In this document: piece by piece, positions 23,053 through 32,137 of the stretch
Layout: each line of letters begins with the position of its first letter
Position numbering within the stretch: position 1 is the first letter of the stretch
Assembly: GCA_040398425.1 (NCBI GenBank)
Contig: JBBATZ010000003.1
Span: 62,001 to 126,000, forward strand
DNA from: UBA7672 sp040398425
Lineage (GTDB): Bacteria > Pseudomonadota > Alphaproteobacteria > Caulobacterales > Hyphomonadaceae
Direction of reading: 5' to 3'
Length of the DNA: 64,000 nt
Position numbers and translations under genes: made by a program
Notes under the pieces: generated by a model
Databases searched by the model: none
The model's input: only the letters and a program-made list of their open reading frames with translations
What the model was told of the DNA's origin: nothing

Positions 23053-24558
23053 CTAGGCCGCCTTCTTTTGCAGGGTTTCGGCAGCAGAGACGCCGTGGAG
23101 GAAGTGGTCGATGACCTGCCTCATCGACTGCGTGGCAGCGCCGAGGCGATCGGAGGCTTCACGCAGACCGATCATTGCGCCGCTGGTATGACGCGCGTTC
23201 TCGGCGAGTTCGTTGATGTCCTGCGCGGTTTCGCCCGCGCTCTGAGATGAGCGGGAGATGGCGCCGGCAATCTCGCCGGTTGCCGCGCTCTGGTCGCCGA
23301 CCGAAAGTGCCATCTGGCTAACCGTGCTCTCGACATCCGAAAGAGTCGTCAGCACTTCGCGGAAGGCCGTTTCGACGCCGCCCACTGACGATTGCATCGC
23401 GGTGATGATCGCCTCGATCTCGATCGTCGATGTTGCAGTCTGGCCCGCGAGATTCTTGACCTCGGAGGCGACGACCGCAAAGCCGCGGCCGGCCTCGCCC
23501 GCGCGCGCGGCCTCGATCGTGGCGTTCAGGGCGAGCAGGTTGGTCTGTTGCGCGATCGAGCGGATCATCTCGACCACCTCTGCGATCTTGGCGCCCTGCT
23601 TGCCGAGCGCATCCATCTCGACCTCGCCACGGCGGGTGATGGCTTGCGAGCGCCGGGCCTGATCGAGCGCGCGGGACGCCTGCTGCGACAGTTCCTGCGT
23701 CGAGGCGCTTAGCTCTTCGGCAGCGGCAGCGACACTCTGGGTTTCCTGTGACGACTGGGTCGACGTGCGGGCGGCGGAGGCGGCGCGTTCGGCGGCCTGG
23801 ACGGCGGATCCACTGAGCGCCACAGCCGTTTTGCGGTTGGCGCCAACTTCCTGCGAAGCGGCTTCCATGAACCGCGTGATGTCTTTCCGGAAGCTCTCGA
23901 CCATCTGAGCGAAGCGGATCTGCCGCTCACGTTCGTGTTCGGCAGCTGCCAGCTTCTGTTCGGTGAGTTGGCGGGCGGTCTCGGCCTGCTTGGCGGCGGT
24001 CTCGGCCATCAGGCGCATTTCTTCGCCCATCCTGGCGGCGTCTTCGACGCTTAGCAGGCGCTCGACCTTCGCCGCGAGCCAGGCGAGAGCCGCAGCTTCG
24101 GCCAGCAGGATGACGGCATGCATGATCACGCGCGAGAGATCCGCGCCGCCGGAAAAAACGATCGCGGGATAGACGAAATTGAGCACGAGGTGATGGATGA
24201 CGACGATCACGGTTGCACAGGCGATGGCCCGCCAACAGGCCCAGAGCATCGATATCGCGAGCACCGCGAAGAACGCCATGTGGGCATCGACGATGTAGGT
24301 ATGCCCCTCCAGCGCGACGAGCAGAAGGCCCACGGCCGTGACGGCGCAAGCGGTGATGACCGCGCGCGAAATGGCGCTGCGGGGAGCAGAGCGCCAGGAC
24401 AGGAGAGACGCCGAGCAGATCGCCACGGAGGCGACCGTGACCATGATTGCGTTGGAGTCACGCAACCATGCAGTGGCCGTGGCGACGGCAGCCAGCAGCA
24501 TCAGAACGCCCAGGATTATAGGCGCTGCTTTCGCGCGCAGATCTTCGACAGCTGTCAT
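23053..24558 (-). CDS. methyl-accepting chemotaxis protein with polytopic membrane sensor
   Basis: 501 residues. The N-terminal about 165 residues are six predicted membrane helices with conserved-looking polar residues (DAHMAFF, VIHHLVLN, IMHAV). A coiled coil replaces the HAMP domain (about 165-215), then the signalling domain carries the hairpin tip IRSIAQQTNLLALNATIEAARAGEAGRGFAVVASEV. It should signal through CheA/CheW. It lacks a periplasmic ligand domain, so it probably senses a membrane or intracellular cue; the His pattern suggests, but does not prove, metal or heme binding. It overlaps by 4 bases the small secreted protein upstream. Confidence 0.9.
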   Translation of the reverse strand: MTAVEDLRAKAAPIILGVLMLLAAVATATAWLRDSNAIMVTVASVAICSASLLSWRSAPRSAISRAVITACAVTAVGLLLVALEGHTYIVDAHMAFFAVLAISMLWACWRAIACATVIVVIHHLVLNFVYPAIVFSGGADLSRVIMHAVILLAEAAALAWLAAKVERLLSVEDAARMGEEMRLMAETAAKQAETARQLTEQKLAAAEHERERQIRFAQMVESFRKDITRFMEAASQEVGANRKTAVALSGSAVQAAERAASAARTSTQSSQETQSVAAAAEELSASTQELSQQASRALDQARRSQAITRRGEVEMDALGKQGAKIAEVVEMIRSIAQQTNLLALNATIEAARAGEAGRGFAVVASEVKNLAGQTATSTIEIEAIITAMQSSVGGVETAFREVLTTLSDVESTVSQMALSVGDQSAATGEIAGAISRSSQSAGETAQDINELAENARHTSGAMIGLREASDRLGAATQSMRQVIDHFLHGVSAAETLQKKAA

Positions 24559-24848
24559 GCTGGCTCCGTATTGTTTTGCCCGCTGCAGACCGGATCTGGT
24601 CTGCGAATGGGGAAGATGATCGCGCCGTCCAGCGACGCTGGACGCGCGACGCCTTCGGGAAAATAGAAGAGGGCACTGTGCCAGCCCGACCGGACGAGCA
24701 TGCCGCCCGCTTGCCTTGCCGCGTCTATCGCGTCGTCGGCCTGCCAGGGCGATTCAAGGACAAGCGCATAGCGGCTCTCGTCCGCCGCCAGGGCTGGAGA
24801 GCCCAGCGCAACGGCCAGTCCGACTATGGCGAGAGTGACACGTAGCAA
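24555..24848 (-). CDS. small secreted protein, function unknown
   Basis: 97 residues. A signal peptide (LAIVGLAVALGSPALAA) is followed by about 75 mature residues containing LVLESPWQADDAIDAARQAGG and LFYFPEGVARP. It looks like a small alpha/beta domain. Its stop overlaps the start of the chemoreceptor (ATGA), so the two are co-translated; a periplasmic partner or accessory for the receptor is a reasonable guess, unproven. It is divergent from nothing close: recQ lies upstream on the same strand, 91 bp away. Confidence 0.68.
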   Translation of the reverse strand: MLRVTLAIVGLAVALGSPALAADESRYALVLESPWQADDAIDAARQAGGMLVRSGWHSALFYFPEGVARPASLDGAIIFPIRRPDPVCSGQNNTEPA

Positions 24849-24939
24849 GCTGGCGTACCCCGTAGTGGTTCACGTTTGCCACTCTAATCTTAAGGTCATG
24901 TGAAGCATGCGCATGGCGCAGTCACGCCTGCCGAAAAGC

Positions 24940-26772
24940 TCAGGCGGCGCGGGCGATAACTGCGAGAAAATGCTTGCCATAGCGGTCGAGCTTGGCCTTG
25001 CCGACGCCGGGGAGTCCCGCCATGGCGTCGAGCGTTGCGGGTTTCGCTTCGGCCATGGCGCGCAAAGTGGTGTCGTGAAAAACGACATAGGGTGGCACGC
25101 CCTGATCCTTCGCGAGACCCGCGCGGGCAGAGCGCAGGATCTCAAAGAGCGACGACACGCCGGACGACATCGAACCAGAGGAACCGGCGGCCGTCTCGCG
25201 CGACCGGCGCGCGGTTTTCGCTTTCGGCTGGTCGCGGCGAAGCATGATCTTCGCTTCGCCGCGCAGGATGGGGCGGGCGTCTTCCGTCAGGCGCATGCCG
25301 CCATGTTCCGAGTCGACCGCGACGAGTCCCGAGGCCGAGATCTGACGCAGGACGGACTGCCATGTCTTCGCGTCGATATCGGCACCCTTGCCGAAGACCT
25401 GCAGTTTGTCGTGGCCAAGGCGCGTGACCTTCTCGGTCGCCTTGCCGGTCACGACGTCGACGAGGTGCATGACGCCGAAACGCTCGCCGGTGCGATAGAT
25501 AGCGGACATCGCCTTGATAACGGCGTCAGTCGCGTCCCACGTGTCGGCGGGCGAGATGCAGTTGTCGCAGTTGCCGCACTTGCCCGGATGCTGTTCGCCG
25601 AACCAGGAGAGAATCGCCTGGCGACGACATTGCGTCGTCTCGCAGATGTTGAGCAGCGCGTTGAGCTTCGAGCGCTCGATACGCTTGACCTCCTCGGGCG
25701 CATTGCCTTCGTCGATCATGCGGCGACGCTGGACGACATCGCCCATCCCGTAACACATCCAGGCGGCGGACGGATCGCCGTCGCGGCCGGCGCGGCCTGT
25801 CTCCTGATAGTAGGCTTCGATGGAGCCGGGCATGTCGAGATGGGCGACGAAGCGCACGTCTGGCTTGTCGATGCCCATGCCGAAGGCCACGGTCGCAACC
25901 ATGACGACGCCGTCCTCGTTGATGAAGGCGTCCTGGTTGCGCGAGCGCGCCGTGGGGTCCATGCCAGCGTGATAGGGGAGTGCGCGAATGCCCTGCTCGT
26001 TCAGCCATTCCGCAGTCTGCTCGACCTTCTTGCGCGAGAGGCAGTAGACGATGCCACTTTCGCGCTCGTGCGCGGCGAGGAAATCGCGCAGCTGTTCCTT
26101 GCCCTTGTCGCGCTGGACGATGGTGTAGGAAATGTTGGGGCGGTCGAAGCTGGAGGCAAAGACGCGCGCATTCTCGAGCCCGAGGCGTTCGATGATGTCG
26201 GCGCGGGTAGCGGGATCGGCGGTGGCGGTGAGCGCCATGCGCGGTACGCCTGGGAAGGCGCCGGCGATGCGGGAAAGTTCGCGGTATTCGGGTCGGAAGT
26301 CGTGGCCCCACTGGCTGACGCAGTGCGCCTCATCAATTGCAAAGAGGCTGATGTGGGCTTCCTGCAGCATCTGCTGGAAGCCGGGCGTGACCAGGCGTTC
26401 GGGGGCAACGTAGAGCAGCTTGAGCCGGTCAGCGCGAAGATCGTCGCGCACGGCGCGGGCTTCATCGACGGTGAGAGATGAATTGAGCATCGCAGCCGGC
26501 ACGCCGGCCTGGCGCAGCGCTTCGACCTGGTCGCGCATCAGCGCGATCAGCGGCGAGACGATAATCGCAACGCCAGGACGGCAGAGCGCCGGAACCTGAT
26601 AGCAGACTGACTTTCCAGCGCCTGTCGGGAAGAGGACGACGGCATCACCGCCGGCGGTGACGTGTCGTACGACATCGCCCTGCTCGCCGCGGAACGTCGC
26701 GTGGCCGAATACCTCTGCGAGCACCTTTTCAGGGGCAAGGATGGCATCGGTATTCAGTTTGGCCTCCTGCAT
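24940..26772 (-). CDS. recQ: ATP-dependent DNA helicase RecQ
   Basis: 610 residues from ATG 26772. Walker A FPTGAGKS lies at 48-55, the DEAH box at 147-150, and the aromatic-rich RecQ loop WGHDFRPEY follows directly. The helicase C domain has GRAGRDGDPS. The zinc-binding region has CRRQAILSWFGEQHPGKCG with CDNC, a winged-helix RQC domain follows, and a C-terminal HRDC domain covers the last 80 residues. RecQ unwinds 3'-5' and works in RecF-pathway repair and fork maintenance. Full length. No LexA box was seen upstream. Confidence 0.96.
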   Translation of the reverse strand: MQEAKLNTDAILAPEKVLAEVFGHATFRGEQGDVVRHVTAGGDAVVLFPTGAGKSVCYQVPALCRPGVAIIVSPLIALMRDQVEALRQAGVPAAMLNSSLTVDEARAVRDDLRADRLKLLYVAPERLVTPGFQQMLQEAHISLFAIDEAHCVSQWGHDFRPEYRELSRIAGAFPGVPRMALTATADPATRADIIERLGLENARVFASSFDRPNISYTIVQRDKGKEQLRDFLAAHERESGIVYCLSRKKVEQTAEWLNEQGIRALPYHAGMDPTARSRNQDAFINEDGVVMVATVAFGMGIDKPDVRFVAHLDMPGSIEAYYQETGRAGRDGDPSAAWMCYGMGDVVQRRRMIDEGNAPEEVKRIERSKLNALLNICETTQCRRQAILSWFGEQHPGKCGNCDNCISPADTWDATDAVIKAMSAIYRTGERFGVMHLVDVVTGKATEKVTRLGHDKLQVFGKGADIDAKTWQSVLRQISASGLVAVDSEHGGMRLTEDARPILRGEAKIMLRRDQPKAKTARRSRETAAGSSGSMSSGVSSLFEILRSARAGLAKDQGVPPYVVFHDTTLRAMAEAKPATLDAMAGLPGVGKAKLDRYGKHFLAVIARAA

Positions 26773-26924
26773 GTTTCCGGTCCGGCGGGCCCTGCGAATC
26801 ACATTCGCGGCTGACTGTATGATGCCTTATCGCGTCGCCGTCGCGCCTATGAGTTGACGGGGTTGTCGCCGCTCCCTAGCGTTCGACGTGGGTATTTTGC
26901 CGCATCCTGAGGGAGATCTGGGAC

Positions 26925-27479
26925 ATGAAGTTCGCATTGTTCGCATCGGCCGCCATTCTGGCCCTGGGTCTGGCAGCTTGTGGCGGCGGCGAGCCCGCGC
27001 CTGCTCCTTCGGAACCCGCGCCCGTGGCCGAAGTGGCTCCCGCGCCGGCGCCTGTAACGGTTGTTGCGCCTGTCAGCACGATGGGCGGGACGCCGGCCGA
27101 CGTTCCAGCCTTCATGAAGGCTCGGCACGAGAAGTACGAAGACCTCGGCAAGAACTTCAAGGTCGTGCTCGACAACTTCAAGTCAGCGACCCCGGACATG
27201 GCCGCCGTCACAACGGCCGCCGCCAAGGTCAAAGGCTATGCCGACGAAATGGGCACATGGTTCCCGCCCGGCACTGCTGCAGAACCGGGCAAGCCGGGCG
27301 CGAAGCCGAACATCTGGACCGACCGGGCGACGTTTGATGCCGCGCTGGTGAAGCTGCAGGCGGAAGCGACGAAGCTCGCGGCTGTGACGGACGCAGCGTC
27401 GCTGAAGGCGCAATTCCCGGCGACGGGCGCAACCTGCAAGGGCTGCCACGACACGTTCCGCGAAGAGCACAAGAAATAG
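26925..27479 (+). CDS. cytochrome c' lipoprotein
   Basis: 184 residues. The signal peptide ends in LAAC, and a long Pro/Ala/Glu linker (to about residue 55) precedes a four-helix cytochrome c' type domain: FMKARHEKYEDLGKNFKVV at the start and the C-terminal heme motif CKGCH followed by DTFREEHKK. Class II cytochromes c bind heme near the C-terminus, as here, and may bind NO. The ATG has GAGGGAG upstream. Two bases separate it from the cytochrome b561 gene, a frequent pairing. Confidence 0.9.
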   Translation: MKFALFASAAILALGLAACGGGEPAPAPSEPAPVAEVAPAPAPVTVVAPVSTMGGTPADVPAFMKARHEKYEDLGKNFKVVLDNFKSATPDMAAVTTAAAKVKGYADEMGTWFPPGTAAEPGKPGAKPNIWTDRATFDAALVKLQAEATKLAAVTDAASLKAQFPATGATCKGCHDTFREEHKK

Positions 27480-27481
27480 AC

Positions 27482-28183
27482 ATGCCCCCTGACCGGCCGC
27501 AGGCGCAGCCTGGACCCCCTTCGCCGCCTGCACGGCAGAAAGTGTGGGATGCGCCGACGCGGCTGGTACACTGGCTGTTCGTGTTCTGCGTCGCGTTCTC
27601 GTGGTGGACCGTCGAGAATGACAGAATGGACTGGCATTACTGGTCGGGGCTGACCCTGCTCGGCCTGCTGGTGTTTCGCATCTACTGGGGATTTGCCGGA
27701 CCCGAGACCGCGCGGTTTGCGCAGTTCGTCAAAGGACCGGGCGCGGTGCTTGGCTATCTGCCGAAACTGCTGAAGCCGAACTATCGCGCGGCCTTCGGGC
27801 ATAATCCGCTGGGCGCATTGAGTGTTGTGGCAATCCTCGGCGCGCTGATCACGCAGGTGACGCTCGGCCTGTTCGCGTCTGACACGGACGGGCTCGAGTC
27901 AGGTCCGCTGTCGCGCTATGTCAGCTATGAGGTCTCGAAGGATGCGGGTGAGCTGCACGAGGACTTCTTCAAGGTTCTGCTCGTGCTGATTGGTCTGCAC
28001 ATCGCGGCAATCGCCTTCTATCTGATCATCAAGCGCACGAATCTCATCGGACCGATGTTCACGGGCAAGCGCAGCGCGGCGAATGCGGAAGGGCCGGCGG
28101 CGGGAGTTGGACCCATGCCACTGCGGCGGTTTGCGATCGGGGTGGCGCTGGCGCTTGCAGCGGTATGGCTGGTGGTGCGCTAG
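27482..28183 (+). CDS. cytochrome b561-family membrane protein
   Basis: 233 residues. A proline-rich cytoplasmic start, then four membrane helices with histidines placed for two hemes: TRLVHWLFVF near 28, DWHYWSGL near 52 and VLIGLHIAAIAF near 170. This is the bacterial di-heme cytochrome b561/Ni-hydrogenase b-type fold. It directly follows cytochrome c', so it likely moves electrons from the quinone pool to that periplasmic lipoprotein. An extra C-terminal helix (ALALAAVWLVV) follows a polar linker. Confidence 0.9.
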   Translation: MPPDRPQAQPGPPSPPARQKVWDAPTRLVHWLFVFCVAFSWWTVENDRMDWHYWSGLTLLGLLVFRIYWGFAGPETARFAQFVKGPGAVLGYLPKLLKPNYRAAFGHNPLGALSVVAILGALITQVTLGLFASDTDGLESGPLSRYVSYEVSKDAGELHEDFFKVLLVLIGLHIAAIAFYLIIKRTNLIGPMFTGKRSAANAEGPAAGVGPMPLRRFAIGVALALAAVWLVVR

Positions 28184-28184
28184 A

Positions 28185-28511
28185 CTAGCTCGCCTCGTCC
28201 ACTCTGCGTGACAGCATCTCGATACGTGCAGCAGCGTCAGTCAGCAGGGTGGCGGCGCGGTTCTCGAGCGTGCGGATACGGTCGTCGAGTGCGGCAGCGC
28301 CGGTATCGACGGCCTGCGCGTCGAGTTCGTCCAGCAGCGAAATCCCGGCGGCGAGAAACAGGCGTTCGTCCCCGATATCGCCCAACGCCTCGGTCAGTTC
28401 CCTGACGCGCTGATCGAAACGCGCGCCGAGCTCCTCCAGCCGGGCTTCCTGGCCGGGAGCGCAGCTGAGCGCGTAGCGCTTTCCACCAATTAGAAGGTCA
28501 GCCTTGGCCAC
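28185..28511 (-). CDS. zapA: cell division protein ZapA
   Basis: 108 residues. It begins with the ZapA strand-turn IGGKRYALSCAPGQEARLEELGARFDQRV, then a helix and a C-terminal coiled coil (ALDDRIRTLENRAATLL). ZapA tetramers bundle FtsZ filaments. In many proteobacteria the 6S RNA gene follows zapA, but here the convergent cytochrome b561 stop is only 1 bp away, so there is no room for it. It lies 38 bp after the zauP-like gene. Confidence 0.92.
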   Translation of the reverse strand: MAKADLLIGGKRYALSCAPGQEARLEELGARFDQRVRELTEALGDIGDERLFLAAGISLLDELDAQAVDTGAAALDDRIRTLENRAATLLTDAAARIEMLSRRVDEAS

Positions 28512-28549
28512 GAAAGAGCCCGCCTTTCAACGCCATCATAGACCGAAAC

Positions 28550-28837
28550 CTAGACCTTGCCGAGCGCTTCGCGAACCTCGGAAATCGCAGCTCCCAGCGC
28601 CTCCGAGGCCTCATCGGCCAGACGCTGGAGCTCCTTCTCTCTCGCTTTAGCAACGTCAAGGTCGCTCGCGAGGCGAGCCCGGTCCTTGCGCAACGCCTCG
28701 GCTTCCTTCTGATGCCCGCGATGATCGTCCAGACGCTCGAAAAGCCCGTCCAGGCGGCCTTCGAGACGGTCGATAGCCGCCTCAAGGCGCTTTACGGCCG
28801 AGTCGATAATCTCCTGATTTTCAGGCGCTTCGGCCAT
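28550..28837 (-). CDS. zauP: ZauP-like coiled-coil protein (DUF4164)
   Basis: 95 residues from ATG 28837, 8 bases after GGAAGG; a GTG at 28843 is possible. Nearly the whole protein is a heptad-rich coiled coil (IDSAVKRLEAAIDRLEGRLDGL, then EALRKDRARLASDLDVAKARE). In Caulobacter the gene just upstream of zapA encodes ZauP, a coiled-coil protein that works with ZapA to focus the Z-ring; position and composition match. Identity rests on context plus coiled-coil character, not on a catalytic signature. Confidence 0.78.
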   Translation of the reverse strand: MAEAPENQEIIDSAVKRLEAAIDRLEGRLDGLFERLDDHRGHQKEAEALRKDRARLASDLDVAKAREKELQRLADEASEALGAAISEVREALGKV

Positions 28838-28982
28838 CCCCACATCCTTCCAGTGGCTCCTATTTGATGCCTGTGAACAAAGCGCGCAATGGCGTGTTGC
28901 CGCGGGAAATCCGCTTTGAACAGAGGCGCAAAGCCGTTAACCAGCCCCGATACCTGCCCTACAGGCCGCCGGAGAACGTGAC

Positions 28983-30950
28983 ATGGCCCAACTTCCGCTC
29001 GCGAACGCCATCCGGGCCCTGAGCATGGACGCCGTCGAAAAGGCCCAGAGCGGGCATTGCGGCCTGCCGCTCGGTTTTGCCGACGTCGCGACCCTGCTTT
29101 TCGAGGAGTTCCTGAAATTCGACGCTGCGGCCCCGGAATGGCCCGACCGCGACCGGCTCGTGCTGTCGGCCGGACATGGCTCGATGCTGCTCTATTCCCT
29201 GCTTTTCCTCACTGGTTCGCCGGACGTGACGCTCGATGAGATCAGGAGTTTCCGCCAGCTCGGCTCCAAGACGCCAGGCCATCCGGAGTTCGGCCACACG
29301 CGCGGCGTCGAGACCACGACGGGTCCGCTGGGTCAGGGCCTCGCGAATGCGGTCGGCATGGCGATGGCGGAACGCCACCTCAATGCGCGCTTCGGCGATG
29401 ATCTCGTCAACCACAAGACCTATGTGATCGCGGGCGATGGGTGCCTGATGGAAGGCATCAGCCAGGAAGCGCTGACGCTCGCCGGCCACCTGCGCCTCAG
29501 GAACCTGATCGTGCTGTTCGACGACAACGCCGTCACCATCGATGGCTCGACCGGCATGGCCGATGACACCGACCAGCTGAAGCGCTTCAAGGCATCGGGC
29601 TGGGATGTGACGCGCGTTGACGGTCACAACATGGACGCAGTGCGCGGCGCGCTGCAGGCGGCGCAGACTGCCGACCGCCCGACACTGATCGCGTGCAAGA
29701 CCATTATCGGCTATGGCGCGCCGAAGATCGCAGGCACCGGCCCGGCGCATGGCGGCCCCTACGGCGCTGAAGAGATTGCTGGCATCCGCACGGCGATCAA
29801 CTGGCCGCATGCGCCGTTCGTGGTGCCGGATGAAATCCTGCAGGCGTGGCGCAAGATCGGCGCACAGGGCGCCCCTCATCGCGCCGCCTGGGAGAAGCGT
29901 CTCGGTGCTTCCGACAAGCACGCAAGCTTCGAGGCAGCGCTCTCAGGCAAGCTGCCCGACGGATTGTCGGCGAAGATCAATGAGCACAAGAGAAAAGTCG
30001 TCGAGGGCCAGAAGGCCGATGCCACGCGCAAATGGTCCGGCGCAGCGCTGGAAATCCTCACCGAGCTGGTTCCCGAGATGATCGGCGGTTCGGCCGACCT
30101 CACCGGCTCCAACAACACGCGCACCGCGTCCGCAAAGACGCCCCTGTCGGCGGAGAATTACGCCGGGCGTTACGTGCACTGGGGCATCCGCGAGCACACC
30201 ATGGCTGCCGCGATGAACGGCATGGCGCTGCATGGCGGCATCATTCCGTATTCGGGCACCTTCCTCGTATTCTCGGATTACTCGCGCCCGGCCATCCGCC
30301 TTGGCGCCCTGATGAACCAGCGCGTCATCCATGTCATGACACACGACTCGATCGGCGTTGGCGAGGATGGCCCGACGCACCAGCCCGTCGAGCACGTCGC
30401 CAGCCTGCGCAATATTCCGAACCTTCTCGTCTTCCGCCCGGCGGACGGCGTCGAATCCGCCGAGGCGTGGGAAGTCGCGTTGAAGACGACCACCGGCCCG
30501 TCGCTGATCGCCCTCACCCGACAGAACCTGGCGCCCGCGCGCAGAACGCACACCGACGAGAACCTGGTCGCCAGGGGCGGCTATGTCGTATCGCCTGCGA
30601 CCAGGCCCGAGAAGGTCGTGTTGCTCGCGACCGGTTCCGAGGTCGAGATCGCGCTCGAAGCGCAAAAGGCTCTGGAGGCCGAAGGCATCGGCGCCCGCGT
30701 CGTTTCGATGCCCTGCTTCTCGCTGTTTGCCGCGCAGCCGGCCGGATACCGCTCGGAAACACTCGGCGGCGACCTGCCGAAAGTGGCCGTGGAAGCGGGC
30801 ATTCGCGATGGTTGGGATCGCTGGATCGGCCCGGACGGCGGCTTTGTCGGCATGACCGGCTTTGGCGCGTCCGCCCCTTACAAGGCGCTCTACAAGCACT
30901 TCGGCATCACCGCCGAAGCAGTGGTAGCCGCCGCCAAAGAGCGCCTTTAG
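28983..30950 (+). CDS. tkt: transketolase
   Basis: 655 residues, full length. The thiamine diphosphate domain has GHGSMLLYSLL and the GDG...N motif AGDGCLMEG with FDDNAVTIDG; the pyrimidine domain has HWGIREHTMAAAMNGMALHGG; a C-terminal transketolase domain follows. It interconverts pentose, hexose and triose phosphates. One oddity: the usual SGHPG loop near the N-terminus reads SGHCGLPLG, with Cys in place of Pro. It is followed by gap, pgk and fba, so it opens a central-carbon cluster, and is divergent from zauP-zapA; a GTTAACC half-site lies in the shared spacer. Confidence 0.96.
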   Translation: MAQLPLANAIRALSMDAVEKAQSGHCGLPLGFADVATLLFEEFLKFDAAAPEWPDRDRLVLSAGHGSMLLYSLLFLTGSPDVTLDEIRSFRQLGSKTPGHPEFGHTRGVETTTGPLGQGLANAVGMAMAERHLNARFGDDLVNHKTYVIAGDGCLMEGISQEALTLAGHLRLRNLIVLFDDNAVTIDGSTGMADDTDQLKRFKASGWDVTRVDGHNMDAVRGALQAAQTADRPTLIACKTIIGYGAPKIAGTGPAHGGPYGAEEIAGIRTAINWPHAPFVVPDEILQAWRKIGAQGAPHRAAWEKRLGASDKHASFEAALSGKLPDGLSAKINEHKRKVVEGQKADATRKWSGAALEILTELVPEMIGGSADLTGSNNTRTASAKTPLSAENYAGRYVHWGIREHTMAAAMNGMALHGGIIPYSGTFLVFSDYSRPAIRLGALMNQRVIHVMTHDSIGVGEDGPTHQPVEHVASLRNIPNLLVFRPADGVESAEAWEVALKTTTGPSLIALTRQNLAPARRTHTDENLVARGGYVVSPATRPEKVVLLATGSEVEIALEAQKALEAEGIGARVVSMPCFSLFAAQPAGYRSETLGGDLPKVAVEAGIRDGWDRWIGPDGGFVGMTGFGASAPYKALYKHFGITAEAVVAAAKERL

Positions 30951-31129
30951 CGAACGCTGTAAGCGCGCTTATCGCCAGGCTCACGAAGTGCTGCAGTGAA
31001 TTGCGTGATTTTCACCACGCAAAGCACTCGCATCGCGCCCAAAATCCGGTATTAGCCCCCGCATAAGACCGTGGCCTGTCAGGCCCTTCTCCTGCATCCC
31101 CGGCCGCATTGGATATTTGAGGTTTTGCG

Positions 31130-32137
31130 ATGGCTGTTCGTGTTGCGATCAACGGCTTTGGTCGGATCGGTAGGCTGGTTCTTCGTTCCATCCTGGAACA
31201 CAAGCGCACGGACATTCAGGTCGTCGCCGTCAACGACCTCGGCCCGGTCGAAACCAACGTTCACCTCCTGAAATACGATAGCGTCCACGGCCCGTTGAAC
31301 ATGGACGTGAAAATCGAAGGCGACACTGTCTCGGTCGGCAACCAGACCTTCAAGGTCACCGCGATCAAGAACCCGGCCGAGCTGCCACACAAGGAGCTCA
31401 ACGTCGATATCGCGTTCGAGTGCACCGGCATTTTCACGGCCAAGGACAAGGCCGCCGCCCACCTCGCCGCCGGCGCCAAGCGCGTGCTGATCTCGGCGCC
31501 AGGCGAGAACTCCGACCTCACTGTTGTCTACGGCGTGAACCATCAGAAGCTCACCAGGGAGCACATGATCGTCTCGAACGCCTCGTGCACCACCAACTGC
31601 CTCGTGCCGGTGGTCAGCGTCCTTCACGACGCCATCGGCATCGAGAAGGGCATGATGACGACGATCCACTCCTACACCGGCGACCAGCCTACGCTGGATA
31701 CGATGCACAAGGATCTCTATCGCGGCCGCGCGGCTGCGCTCTCGATGATCCCGACCTCGACCGGCGCCGCGAAGGCTGTCGGCCTCGTCCTGCCGGATCT
31801 CAATGGCAAGCTCGATGGCGTGTCGGTGCGCGTGCCGACCCCGAACGTCTCGCTGGTCGACCTGAAATTCGTCGCCAGGCGCGCGACGACGGCGAAAGAG
31901 GTCAACGACCTCATCCGCGCCGCAGCCAACGGACCGCTGAAAGGAATTCTCGGCTACACCGACGAGAAGCTCGTCTCGTCCGACTTCAACCACAATCCGC
32001 ACTCGTCGATTTTCCATACCGACCAGACCAAGGTCATGGACGGCACGTTCGTCTCGATCATGAGCTGGTACGACAATGAATGGGGCTTCTCGACCCGCAT
32101 GAGCGACACCGCTGTTGCGTGGGCGAAGCTGATCTAG
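31130..32137 (+). CDS. gap: type I glyceraldehyde-3-phosphate dehydrogenase
   Basis: 335 residues. The NAD-binding start INGFGRIGRLVLRSI and the catalytic motif SNASCTTNC (Cys153) with the partner His in HSYTGDQ are all present. It oxidises glyceraldehyde-3-phosphate with phosphate in glycolysis and runs backwards in gluconeogenesis. A 179-bp spacer from tkt holds a GGCC-N5-GGCC hairpin near 31073. The stop TAG shares a base with the GTG start of the next gene. Confidence 0.97.
   Translation: MAVRVAINGFGRIGRLVLRSILEHKRTDIQVVAVNDLGPVETNVHLLKYDSVHGPLNMDVKIEGDTVSVGNQTFKVTAIKNPAELPHKELNVDIAFECTGIFTAKDKAAAHLAAGAKRVLISAPGENSDLTVVYGVNHQKLTREHMIVSNASCTTNCLVPVVSVLHDAIGIEKGMMTTIHSYTGDQPTLDTMHKDLYRGRAAALSMIPTSTGAAKAVGLVLPDLNGKLDGVSVRVPTPNVSLVDLKFVARRATTAKEVNDLIRAAANGPLKGILGYTDEKLVSSDFNHNPHSSIFHTDQTKVMDGTFVSIMSWYDNEWGFSTRMSDTAVAWAKLI

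Noticed and set aside
28144..28184. 6S RNA gene downstream of zapA
   Set aside because: The spot is occupied by the end of the cytochrome b561 gene; there is 1 bp of free space.
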